19,425 bases of DNA from DASPKW01 sp038244055 (GTDB taxonomy: Bacteria; Planctomycetota; Phycisphaerae; Tepidisphaerales; Tepidisphaeraceae): contig JBBRTW010000084.1 in NCBI GenBank assembly GCA_038244055.1, forward strand, positions 1-19,425, given 5' to 3'. The translations under genes were made by a program, and so were the position numbers. A model generated the notes under the pieces. It was not told the DNA's origin, did not search any database, and saw nothing but the letters and a program-made list of their open reading frames with translations. Shown piece after piece: positions 5,831 through 13,009 of the stretch (within the stretch, counting starts at the first letter, position 1; each line of letters begins with the position of its first letter).

Positions 5831-6228
5831 GCAACCTTCTTCCGCACGACCCCCATCTTCCGCGCCACCGACATGATCACCTTGCGATCGGCCTTGGATT
5901 TCGCGGCCAGGCCTTTTGCCAGAATGGAGGGACACAGAATGAGGGTCAGGGGCGAATCGCATCCCTGCTCGGCCGCCATCAATCTGAGATGCCGGATTTC
6001 CGACTTCTTCAACGGCAGCTTTCGCGTGAGTTCGCGGATCAGCCTCCCCTGATGATTGACCGCCTTCGGCCGGGCCTGCCGGTTCTTGAACTTATTCGCC
6101 AACACCAGCACTACCACCAGCACGACCGTTCCAATTCCCACGGCGTACATGATGGTCGGATCGGCCGACCCGCCGACATTCTCCGAGATGCTCTTGAAAA
6201 CGTCTTCTTGTTTTAGTGCGGCGAGCAT
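5827..6228 (-). CDS. Small single-TM protein of unknown function
   Basis: This is a 133-residue hypothetical protein. It has a short N-terminus (MLAALKQEDVFKSISENVGG), a transmembrane segment at about 27-45 (MYAVGIGTVVLVVVLVLAN), and then a strongly basic, helical cytoplasmic part containing IRELTRKLPLKKSEIRHLRLMAAEQ and an Arg/Lys-rich end (KVIMSVARKMGVVRKKVA). The charge distribution puts the C-terminal part inside the cell. It lies 186 nt downstream of the stop of the HEAT-type gene on the same strand and may share its transcript. The start codon follows a run of eight G on the plus strand, with only AAGG as a weak Shine-Dalgarno. The stop codon comes from a dispersed repeat. No family was recognised. 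Confidence 0.75.
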   Translation of the reverse strand: MLAALKQEDVFKSISENVGGSADPTIMYAVGIGTVVLVVVLVLANKFKNRQARPKAVNHQGRLIRELTRKLPLKKSEIRHLRLMAAEQGCDSPLTLILCPSILAKGLAAKSKADRKVIMSVARKMGVVRKKVA

Positions 6229-6270
6229 GGGGGGGGCCTTACGTTGGTGTATTCAAGACGACTGAACGAT

Positions 6271-6386
6271 CAGACAATGAGACAATGAGACGGGGCGAAA
6301 GTGAAAGTCGGCAGATTGAGCAATCTCTTCTCATTGTCTCATTGTCTCATTGTCTGATTGTCTCATGGTCTGAGTGTCTGATTGTC
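6271..6386. repeat. Octamer hairpin (word GACAATGA, period 8)
   Basis: The arm at 6271-6291 is perfectly complementary over 21 nt to 6336-6356, around a 44-nt loop. The right side continues as seven octamer units to 6386. It is followed by a short AACTCGC heptamer run (6395-6409) that ends 5 nt before the stop codon of the HEAT-type gene (6417-6415). It uses the same positional logic as the heptamer hairpins, with a different period. Confidence 0.88.
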
Positions 6387-6414
6387 TTTCTTCCCGCAAC
6401 TCGCAACTCAAAAC

Positions 6415-8325
6415 TTACCCGGCTTTCTTCGCCGCCTTGACCATCTCGGCAACGTTTCGAAGAACGCCCAGGGCATAGCGGCGGACGCGTAAATTCTGGT
6501 CTTCCTTGGCGAGCCGGCCGACTTCATTGAGCAATTGCCACCAGCCGATTGCCTTGAGGGCCCACATGCCGGAGATGCGGTGCTCGGGGCGCGGGTCCTT
6601 GAGCATGATGCCAAGGGCGCCGGTGGCGGCTTTGACTTTCATGCGGTGCAGGGCTTTGATGGCGTTGGCGCGCTCGCGGTTGTTGGTCGATCTGGCGCGC
6701 TGGGCCAGCATGGGGAGGTAATTGGATTTCTGCTTGGCTTCAAGAACCTCAATCGCGTTGGCGCGGACGCGCGGGTCGGTATCGTTGAGGATGCGCTCCA
6801 TGAGCAGCTCGGAAGGAATCTGCTCGAGCTCGCCGAGAATGCTGACCGCCTTGGAGCGGAGCTTGGCGTTGGTATCCGTGCAGAGTTCGACCAGGGTCGG
6901 CTTGAGCAGCTCGGCCAGCCCGAGCTCGTGCGTGACCTGCATCGCCTTGAGCCGCTCGTTGATCGGCCCGGAGGCCAGCCGGCGCTGCAGGCGCTGCACC
7001 GCATCGGGGAGGATCTTGAGCATCGCCTTGCCGGCCGATTTTCGCGTGGTCCGGTCGAGGCGGTCGAAGCGCTGCCAGAAGTTCTCGAAGCCGGCCTGGC
7101 CGATCGCCCGCGAGACGACCCTTCGCACCGATTCGGGCGCGCCGGTCATGAGTTGGAGGAGCATGTTCTCGAAGTCGGCCGGGCGGCGGCGGATGATCTC
7201 GCGGGCGGCCATCCGCACCAGGCGCTCATCGGGGTCGGCCAGCATGGTGCGGAAGAGGTTGACGGAGGCACCGCGCGGGCGGCGGGCGGCGATCCGCAGG
7301 AGGCGCAGGCGGGCGGTGAAATGCTGGGGCTCGGGGCCCGAAGCATGGTCGCGCAGCTTGATCAGGCGATCATCCTGCACCACATCGTGGACGCCGGAGG
7401 CCGCGATCCATTCACCGACGCGCGCCGCATCTTCCGGGCCGCGGCGTTCGATATCGTGGGCCAATTCGGCTTCCCCCCACCAGGTCCCGCGGGTCACCTG
7501 GTGCATGCAGAGGTCGAGTTGATGATCGTGAAGCCAGTGCGTTTTACGAAGCAGGGCATCGAGGACGGGGGCTTCATCGATATGGGAAAAGACGATGCCG
7601 AAGTGCGAGCGCAACTGGCCGTGGGATGCGCCCAGCAAGAACGCCTCGACATGCTCCGAGGCGGGTGGCTGCTGCATCCGGCGCACCATCGGCGACTGCC
7701 CACCGTGCTTGGCGGTGTGGAGGATGGCGAGGGTTTTGGAATCGGCGTGGTCGCAGAGGAGCATGGCGGCGCGGAGAAGTTCCGCGCCGTGCTTACCGCG
7801 GTGGACATCCATCGCCCGGGCGACCGCCTGCTCGATATCGGGGCGGTTGTCGATCAGGTTCTGGCAGACGATCGGCCGAAGCCCATCATCGAGCTTGACG
7901 AGGTTGCGGGTTTCGGTGGCGATCCAGCGCGCCAGGGCAACGAGCGCTTCGACGGCCGCCTTGGAGAGCTGTTCGCTCTGTTCGTGGAGGTTTTCGGAAA
8001 GGACGTAGGCGAGTTTTCCCTGCCGGCCGAGGGCGATGACCTTGAGCGCGGCCAGCCGGAGCTCGGTATCATCGCTGCGGCCGGCCTCGCGGAGTGCCGA
8101 ATGAAAGAGCTTGACGTTCTCGATGACTTCAAGCTTGAGATCATCGGGCAGTGCATCGTACAGGCCGACGACGCCACCCAGCCCGCGCACCGTCTGCCGG
8201 CGGAGCAATGCGCCCAGGACGACGGACTGTTCCTGCGGATTCCCCAGGCGCAGCGCCTCCAGGAGGACATCATCGGCCGCCTCGTTGGGACTGGCACCAA
8301 GCGCTTGAACGAGTTGTTGGATCAT
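6415..8325 (-). CDS. HEAT-repeat-type alpha-solenoid protein
   Basis: This is a 636-residue soluble protein built almost entirely from paired helices of about 30-40 residues. HEAT-like units are clearest from about residue 370 on (DPDERLVRMAAREIIRRR; PESVRRVVSRAIGQAG; NAKLRSKAVSILGELEQI; DPRVRANAIEVLEAK; RPEHRISGMWALKAIG). The conserved Asp-Pro/Arg-Val-Arg pattern and Leu/Ala helix cores are typical. There is no signal peptide or membrane segment. Such solenoids act as protein-binding scaffolds. No catalytic motif is visible, and the partner is unknown; the small TM protein encoded just downstream is the obvious candidate (inference). The start at 8325 gives MIQQLVQALGAS; the Shine-Dalgarno is weak. 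Confidence 0.88.
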   Translation of the reverse strand: MIQQLVQALGASPNEAADDVLLEALRLGNPQEQSVVLGALLRRQTVRGLGGVVGLYDALPDDLKLEVIENVKLFHSALREAGRSDDTELRLAALKVIALGRQGKLAYVLSENLHEQSEQLSKAAVEALVALARWIATETRNLVKLDDGLRPIVCQNLIDNRPDIEQAVARAMDVHRGKHGAELLRAAMLLCDHADSKTLAILHTAKHGGQSPMVRRMQQPPASEHVEAFLLGASHGQLRSHFGIVFSHIDEAPVLDALLRKTHWLHDHQLDLCMHQVTRGTWWGEAELAHDIERRGPEDAARVGEWIAASGVHDVVQDDRLIKLRDHASGPEPQHFTARLRLLRIAARRPRGASVNLFRTMLADPDERLVRMAAREIIRRRPADFENMLLQLMTGAPESVRRVVSRAIGQAGFENFWQRFDRLDRTTRKSAGKAMLKILPDAVQRLQRRLASGPINERLKAMQVTHELGLAELLKPTLVELCTDTNAKLRSKAVSILGELEQIPSELLMERILNDTDPRVRANAIEVLEAKQKSNYLPMLAQRARSTNNRERANAIKALHRMKVKAATGALGIMLKDPRPEHRISGMWALKAIGWWQLLNEVGRLAKEDQNLRVRRYALGVLRNVAEMVKAAKKAG

Positions 8326-8394
8326 CCAATGAGGGTTATCGGACGTTTGGGGGTAAGGGCATTAGAAATGGATTGAGGCGGAGTGGAGGGGGCG

Positions 8395-8471
8395 GAATGA
8401 TGAATTTGGAATGATGAATGATGAATAGGGAGCGATGGCGGGGTGAGGGGTTTGGGGTTGGGAATGGTGGG
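8395..8471. repeat. Heptamer run (GAATGAT) followed by heptad-spaced G-runs
   Basis: Five units of the GAATGAT type (8395-8429) are followed by G-runs at a spacing of about 7 nt (8440-8443, 8447-8450, 8454-8457, 8460-8462, 8468-8471). These satisfy the usual four-tract G-quadruplex pattern on the plus strand. It lies between the divergent HEAT-type and protease genes and contains the upstream ATG codons of the protease frame. Confidence 0.7.
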
Positions 8472-8492
8472 CGGGATGTTAAAGTATTGGGC

Positions 8493-9677
8493 GTGAGCCA
8501 GGATCCGTACGAGCCGGGATCGTTTGTCAGGCCGGAAAACCCGGCCGGCGCGACTCCACCCCAAAATTCGACGCCACCCGCACCGATGCCGGACCCGAAT
8601 TATCCGCAAGCGTATCCGACTCCGTATCCGACCCCTTATCCTCCGCCGCAAGGATATCCGGGCTACCCGATGCCGTATCCGCCCCCGCCGGGATATCCGG
8701 GGTATCCGATGCCGCCGGGTGTGGTGCCGCCGCCGGGGTATTTCGGGCCGCCTGGCTTTCCGCCGGCCGTGTATCCGCCGCCGGGGTTTGCGTTTCCTTA
8801 TCCATATCCACCGCCGGGATTTCCGCTGGGGTATTGGCAGGAAGGGCCGAGGCCGCCGAGGGTGTGGACTGTGTTTGTGTTGTTCGCGGCGGTGATTGTC
8901 GCCCTTCTGGGCGCGCAGGTCGTGGCCGTTGTTGGACTTTGTGCGGCCGGGTACTGCACGATGGCGAATGAGCAGGAAATCCTGGCGGCGATTTCCCGGC
9001 CGCCGATTTACCTGACTTTATTTGGGCTGACTTTCGGAATCGTCGGCGGATCGGCTCTGGTGGCGGCGGGGTTGTCGCGGGAGAAATTCAAAGCGCGTCT
9101 GAGCTTGATGATGCCGGCGGCGCGGTGGTGGAGAATCCTGGCGATGACGGTGGGGTGCATCGCATGCAGTTGGCTGGTGATGGGGCTGATCCAGTTGCTG
9201 CCGATCAAGCCGGGGGGGACGCTCAAGATGCTGGAGGAGATGATGACGGGCGCGCGGGGGTGGCTGCTCTTCGCGCAGATATTGGCGATCGGAATCATCG
9301 GGCCGCTGGGGGAGGAATTGCTGTTTCGGGGATACATCCAGACGCGCCTGACGAAGCGCTGGGGGCCGGTCGCGTCGATTGCGATCACGAGCGTGTTTTT
9401 CGGGCTGCTGCATATGGATCCGATTCAGTCGCCCTATGCCGCGCTGATGGGTGTGTTCCTGGGTTATTCAGCGCACCTGAGCAAGAGCATCTGGCCGGCG
9501 TATTATGGGCATCTGGCGAACAATACTTTTTCGGTCCTGGTGATGGCGTTTGGAGCGACGGATGAGGGCATGGCGGGGACGAGCGAGACATTGGTATTGA
9601 TTGGGATCGCGGGGGCGGTGCTGGCGGTTTGTGTTTTTGTGATGGTGTTCAGGCACCCAGAACGGAGAAAAGAATAA
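8493..9677 (+). CDS. CPBP-family intramembrane protease with Pro/Tyr/Gly-rich N-terminal arm
   Basis: This is a CPBP (CAAX-processing/bacteriocin-processing, Abi; Pfam PF02517) membrane glutamic-type protease homologue. From the GTG at 8493 it has 394 residues. Residues 28-122 are a low-complexity arm of YPxPYP and GYPGYPMP units. The membrane domain starts at about 124. The family motifs are intact: EELLFRG (E274, E275, R279), FGLLHMD (H307) and HLANNTF (H340, N344). The frame stays open back to ATG at 8418, but those 25 codons are heptamer and G-rich repeat, so the GTG start (SQDPYEPGSF) is preferred, although its Shine-Dalgarno is poor. The substrate is unknown. The gene lies 86 nt upstream of the ECF sigma gene, so a role in regulated proteolysis is conceivable but unproven. 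Confidence 0.9.
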   Translation: MSQDPYEPGSFVRPENPAGATPPQNSTPPAPMPDPNYPQAYPTPYPTPYPPPQGYPGYPMPYPPPPGYPGYPMPPGVVPPPGYFGPPGFPPAVYPPPGFAFPYPYPPPGFPLGYWQEGPRPPRVWTVFVLFAAVIVALLGAQVVAVVGLCAAGYCTMANEQEILAAISRPPIYLTLFGLTFGIVGGSALVAAGLSREKFKARLSLMMPAARWWRILAMTVGCIACSWLVMGLIQLLPIKPGGTLKMLEEMMTGARGWLLFAQILAIGIIGPLGEELLFRGYIQTRLTKRWGPVASIAITSVFFGLLHMDPIQSPYAALMGVFLGYSAHLSKSIWPAYYGHLANNTFSVLVMAFGATDEGMAGTSETLVLIGIAGAVLAVCVFVMVFRHPERRKE

Positions 9678-9691
9678 TTTGGGGAGCGATC

Positions 9692-9715
9692 GGAAATGAG
9701 CGGGTTGGTTTCGTC
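9692..9715 (+). promoter_or_regulatory. Candidate ECF-type promoter upstream of the sigma gene
   Basis: GGAAAT (9692-9697) and CGTC (9712-9715), with 16 nt between GGAA and CGTC, resemble the GGAA/CGTC pairs used by many ECF sigma factors, including self-controlled ones. The position about 50 nt before the sigma GTG is suitable. The match is by eye only. Confidence 0.35.
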
Positions 9716-9763
9716 ATGTTGATGTGATGGCGATCGGAAAATGGAAGGAGTGGACAGACCTTC

Positions 9764-10261
9764 GTGGAAGCGCGGCTCGTCCAGCAGTGGTTCGATGCAC
9801 ATGCGGGGGCGGTGCTGCTCTATGCGCGGCAATGGCTGGAGCGGGCGGGGGCGGAGGATGTGGTGCAGGAGGTTTTTGTGCGACTGATGGGGCAGAAGAG
9901 CGCGCCGGAGAATGTGCGGGCGTGGCTGTTCGCGGCCGGGCGGAATGCGGCCATTGATGCGCTGCGGTCCTCAACGAGCCGGGTGGGGCGGGAGCGGCGG
10001 GCGGCGGTGGCAAGGTCGGAGGAGTGGTTCGAAGCGCGGACGGAGGATCTGATCGACGCGGCCACCGCGCAGGAGGCGCTGGCGGGCCTGGCGATGGAGC
10101 AGCGCGAGGTGATCGTGATGCGCATCTGGGGCGAGATGACCCTGGCGGAGATCGGCGCGGTGATGGGGGAGGCGGTATCGACGGTGTTTTCGCGGTATCA
10201 ATCGGGATTGAAAGCGTTGCGACAGAAGATGGAGTCGGCATGCGGCAGGAAAACTCGATAA
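9764..10261 (+). CDS. RNA polymerase sigma factor, ECF subfamily
   Basis: This is a 165-residue ECF sigma factor. Region 2 (about 8-70) includes AEDVVQEVFVRLM and the NVRAWLFAAGRNAAIDALR helix. Region 4 (about 105-158) includes LAMEQREVIVMRIWGEMTLAEIG and the helix-turn-helix end STVFSRYQSGLKALR. The start is GTG at 9764; AAGGAG is present but lies 13 nt upstream, longer than usual. The 3' end overlaps the next gene by 22 nt (ATG at 10240), which fits co-translation with a cognate anti-sigma factor. It probably directs transcription of an envelope or stress regulon, perhaps including its own operon through the GGAAAT/CGTC site upstream (inference). Confidence 0.93.
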   Translation: MEARLVQQWFDAHAGAVLLYARQWLERAGAEDVVQEVFVRLMGQKSAPENVRAWLFAAGRNAAIDALRSSTSRVGRERRAAVARSEEWFEARTEDLIDAATAQEALAGLAMEQREVIVMRIWGEMTLAEIGAVMGEAVSTVFSRYQSGLKALRQKMESACGRKTR

Positions 10262-10953
10262 ACGATGGCGATGGCGCGGAGGATGCGGAGCACCGGCTGG
10301 AGCCCGGCGAGCGGGAACTGGCGGCGGCGCTGGGGGGATTGCGGCCGGTTGCGCCGGGCGAGGCGGCGCGAGGGTGGGCGATAGCGGCAAGTGTGGACGC
10401 GGCGGTGGCGGGGCGCCTGGGGATGGAGCGGCGGCGGGTGATTTTCTGGCGCGCCGCGGCGGCGGTGCTGGCGGTGGGGCTGGGGCTGGCGATGGTGATT
10501 CGGCCGGGGACGCGGGAGGTGGAGAGGGTGGTGGAGAAGGTTGTGTTTCTGCCGGGGTCGGCGGGGGGTGGTGAGAATCGGGCGGTGGCGATCGATGGCG
10601 GGGGCGGCGAGCAATGGATTATCGATGGGGGGCGGGCGGGTGAATCGGGTGGGATTGTTGCGTTGACTCAGAGCTTGTGGGGAGGGCCGGATGGAGTGGC
10701 ATCGTCGGGGCGGGGAGGCCGCGCGGCATCCACTGGGCGCGCGGTGACGTATTTGGCCTTGCGCGATCAGGCGCTGCGGCGGGGTGTGGATTCGATTGGA
10801 GCAACGGGCGCGATGGCCAGTGGCGCGGGCGGCGGGCGGGCGCTGACACCCTTTTCGACGTCCTTGAACGATGAGATTCCGGCGGCGGCGAGCCCGTCGC
10901 GCGAGCCTTGGTATGTGGACTATTTGATTCCATTGACTGGAGGTCGGCTGTGA
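10240..10953 (+). CDS. Single-TM anti-sigma candidate
   Basis: This 237-residue protein starts at ATG 10240 inside the sigma gene. Residues 1-66 are a soluble acidic-to-basic part (ERELAAALGGLRP; WAIAASVDAAVAGRL), 67-87 are one transmembrane helix (VIFWRAAAAVLAVGLGLAMVI), and the rest is Gly/Ala-rich and probably outside the cytoplasm, ending EPWYVDYLIPLTGGRL. Overlap with an ECF sigma gene and the one-TM layout fit an anti-sigma factor, but no HxxxCxxC zinc motif is present. It contains no cysteine at all. The stop codon overlaps a GTG (GTGA at 10950), which can start the next frame. The role rests on context, and similarity to a known family was not recognised. Confidence 0.75.
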   Translation: MRQENSINDGDGAEDAEHRLEPGERELAAALGGLRPVAPGEAARGWAIAASVDAAVAGRLGMERRRVIFWRAAAAVLAVGLGLAMVIRPGTREVERVVEKVVFLPGSAGGGENRAVAIDGGGGEQWIIDGGRAGESGGIVALTQSLWGGPDGVASSGRGGRAASTGRAVTYLALRDQALRRGVDSIGATGAMASGAGGGRALTPFSTSLNDEIPAAASPSREPWYVDYLIPLTGGRL

Positions 10954-10970
10954 AAAACTTGATGCTTAAG

Positions 10971-11043
10971 AGTTGCGAGTTGCTTCGGGATAGTTGCGAG
11001 TTGCGCGTTGCGAGTTGCGAGTCGCGGGTTGCGAGTTGCGAGG
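10971..11043. repeat. Heptamer run (AGTTGCG), single arm, inside an open frame
   Basis: About nine AGTTGCG-type units lie here, partly interrupted by TTCGGGAT at 10984-10991. The run uses the same word as hairpin 2 and starts 17 nt after the stop of the anti-sigma candidate. Three heptamers equal seven codons, so the frame at 10950-11147 reads a seven-residue repeat (SCELRVA, SCESRVA). Confidence 0.85.
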
Positions 11044-11147
11044 GGAATGGCGTGGAAATGCCGCGGACCCCTCACCCCCGCCCTCTCCCACGGCCGGTCA
11101 AACGGCGCGGCGGAAGGGATTTTTTCACCAGCCTTGGGAGAGGGAGG

Positions 11148-12680
11148 ATGCGGCTTGTGGTGGTGGGAGTTGCGATACTATTTGGCTTGCTGGCTGGGCC
11201 GGCGCGGTCGGTGATGGCGGGGCCGGCGGGAGGTGGGGCGACGCCAGGGGCGACGGGGGAAGGAGCTGCGCCGGGGGCGGCGGGGGGTGGGGGAGCGAAT
11301 CGGCCGGTGGTGGATGTGGTCAAGTTTTCCACTCGGCCGGCCGCGCCGGGGGTGCCGGCGCTGAAGTATCATTTCATGGCGGAGATGGTCGATCAGATTC
11401 CGGGCAATGCCGCGCTGCTTTATCTGACGGCGGCGCAGCAGATGGCGGCGGCCAAAGTTTCGCCCGCGGCCGATCAGGTTAATGCGAGGGACCGCAAGCC
11501 GGCGGAATCGGATGAAGACAACATCGATCGCTTCCTGGATTCGCCGATCAAAACATTCCCCAAGGCCGAGGCGCGCGATCTGCTCGGGCGGTACGAAGGG
11601 GCTCTGCGGCAGATGCAACTGGCGGCGCTGCGCGATCATTGCGATTTCGACACACCGTACCGCACCGAGGGATTCCGCACGTTGCTGCCGTATCTGAACG
11701 ATTCGCGGGCGCTGGCGCGGCTGGCGGCGGTGCAGGCGCGCCTGCGAATGGCCGAGGGAAACTCGGCCGGGGCGGTGGAATCGCTGGGGCTGATTTTCAC
11801 GCAGTCGCGGCATCTCAACGAGCAGGCGTTCGTGATCCAGATGCTGGTTTCGGCATCGATCAGTCATCTGGCGCTCAAGCAGATTCCGGATCTGGTGCAG
11901 ATGGAGAAGTCGCCGAATCTGTACTGGACGCTGGGGGCGCTGCCTTCGCCGCTGCTGGATCTGCGGCCTTCGTGGCAGTTCGAGCGGGCGAGCCTGTATT
12001 TTTCGATTCCGCAATTGAAGGATGCGCGGGCGGGGCGACTGACGGCCGAGCAGTGGCAGCAGGTGATGATCAAGCTGCGGGAGATGCGCGACGTCAGCGG
12101 GTTGCACAGCTATGGCGGGGATGATTCGATCGGGCTGGTATCCGCCTTCGCGGCGGCGCGGGAATATCCGCGGGCGAAGAAGTATCTGGTTGAAATGATG
12201 AAAATCCCGGCCGACGAGGTGGAGAAGATGACGGTGCCGGCGGTGCTGGGGACTTATAACGTGGCGCAGTTCGAGCGCTGGAACCAGGAGTTGGACAAAT
12301 GGCTGACGCTTCCGTTCTGGCAGGGGTATCCCGGGCTGCTGGAGAGCGAGGCGAAGATGGTCGATTCGCTGCAGGAGTGGACGTTTCTGAGCGAGCTCGT
12401 GCCGGCGGCGGGGCGGATGTTCGTCTCGGGGAACATGCCGGGGCGGCGGCTGGCTTTGCTTCGGACGATCGAGGCGGTGCGGGCGTATGCGGCGGCGCAT
12501 GAGGGCAAAGCGCCGGCGAAGTTGGAAGACATCACCGCGACGCCGGCGATTTTGGACCCGATGACGGGGAAGGCGTTTAAGTATGAGATAACGGCCGGCG
12601 GGTTTACCATTGAGGGGCCGGCGCTGGAACGTTCGAAGGGTGCGACGACGGGGATTCGGTATGAGGTGATTTGGGATTAG
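11148..12680 (+). CDS. Secreted protein of unknown function, ECF operon
   Basis: From ATG 11148 the product has 510 residues and opens with a convincing signal peptide (MRLVVVGVAILFGLLAGPARSVMA). A Gly/Ala/Pro-rich linker (about 28-52) follows, then a mainly helical domain (HFMAEMVDQIPGNAALLYLTAA; LARLAAVQARLRMAEGNSAGAV). The tail (RTIEAVRAYAAAHEGKAP, then DPMTGKAFKYEI) resembles the end of planctomycete pseudopilin-like secreted proteins. The frame is open further upstream. A GTG at 10950 with GGAGG 6 nt before it overlaps the preceding stop, but codons 10950-11147 read through heptamers and a dispersed repeat, so the signal-peptide ATG is preferred. It probably belongs to the sigma/anti-sigma operon. 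No enzyme motif is seen. Confidence 0.8.
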   Translation: MRLVVVGVAILFGLLAGPARSVMAGPAGGGATPGATGEGAAPGAAGGGGANRPVVDVVKFSTRPAAPGVPALKYHFMAEMVDQIPGNAALLYLTAAQQMAAAKVSPAADQVNARDRKPAESDEDNIDRFLDSPIKTFPKAEARDLLGRYEGALRQMQLAALRDHCDFDTPYRTEGFRTLLPYLNDSRALARLAAVQARLRMAEGNSAGAVESLGLIFTQSRHLNEQAFVIQMLVSASISHLALKQIPDLVQMEKSPNLYWTLGALPSPLLDLRPSWQFERASLYFSIPQLKDARAGRLTAEQWQQVMIKLREMRDVSGLHSYGGDDSIGLVSAFAAAREYPRAKKYLVEMMKIPADEVEKMTVPAVLGTYNVAQFERWNQELDKWLTLPFWQGYPGLLESEAKMVDSLQEWTFLSELVPAAGRMFVSGNMPGRRLALLRTIEAVRAYAAAHEGKAPAKLEDITATPAILDPMTGKAFKYEITAGGFTIEGPALERSKGATTGIRYEVIWD

Positions 12681-12684
12681 TGTT

Positions 12685-12958
12685 CCCTCTCCTGTACTCG
12701 GGAGAGGGTCAGGGTGGCTCTGTCTCGAACCCCACCGTGACACGGGCGTCCCGCCCGTGCTGGCGACATGGAGTGGAAAAGGACGCAAATTCGCCGAAAT
12801 CTTTAGTTCAATGTTTCCAGCACGGCCGGGACGGCCGTGTCACGGGAAAGCATTGAGACAGAGCCGGTCAGGGTCAGGGTCTTCGGTTGTTTGGAAATGG
12901 CCCTGTAGTCGCGGTAAAAGACCCCTCACCCCCGCCCTCTCCCGAGTACAGGAGAGGG
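12685..12958. repeat. Nested inverted-repeat element between two secreted-protein genes
   Basis: Three inverted pairs are nested. The outer arms are 12685-12708 and 12935-12958 (24 nt, perfect), the middle arms GGCTCTGTCTC (12716-12726) and GAGACAGAGCC (12855-12865), and the inner arms 12737-12763 and 12817-12843 (27 nt, nearly perfect). The outer and inner arms are also palindromes by themselves. A related CACCCCCGCCCTCTCCC word occurs at 11074-11090. No ORF is enclosed. It is probably a composite dispersed element or strong transcript-end structure. Confidence 0.85.
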
Positions 12959-13009
12959 AGTAAGATGTCTTTCGAATTGCGATGAAGGACCCGTTTACTG
13001 GGAGTTTCT

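Noticed and set aside
6535..8376. 613-codon open frame on the plus strand opposite the HEAT-type gene
   Set aside because: The minus-strand frame shows clear HEAT repeats. The plus frame is Gly/Arg/Asp-rich with no domain pattern and arises from high GC at codon positions.
11178..12788. 536-codon minus-strand open frame opposite the secreted-protein gene
   Set aside because: It is Arg/His/Pro/Gln-rich, the composition expected from the complement of a GC-rich gene, and has no recognisable domain. The plus-strand frame has a signal peptide.
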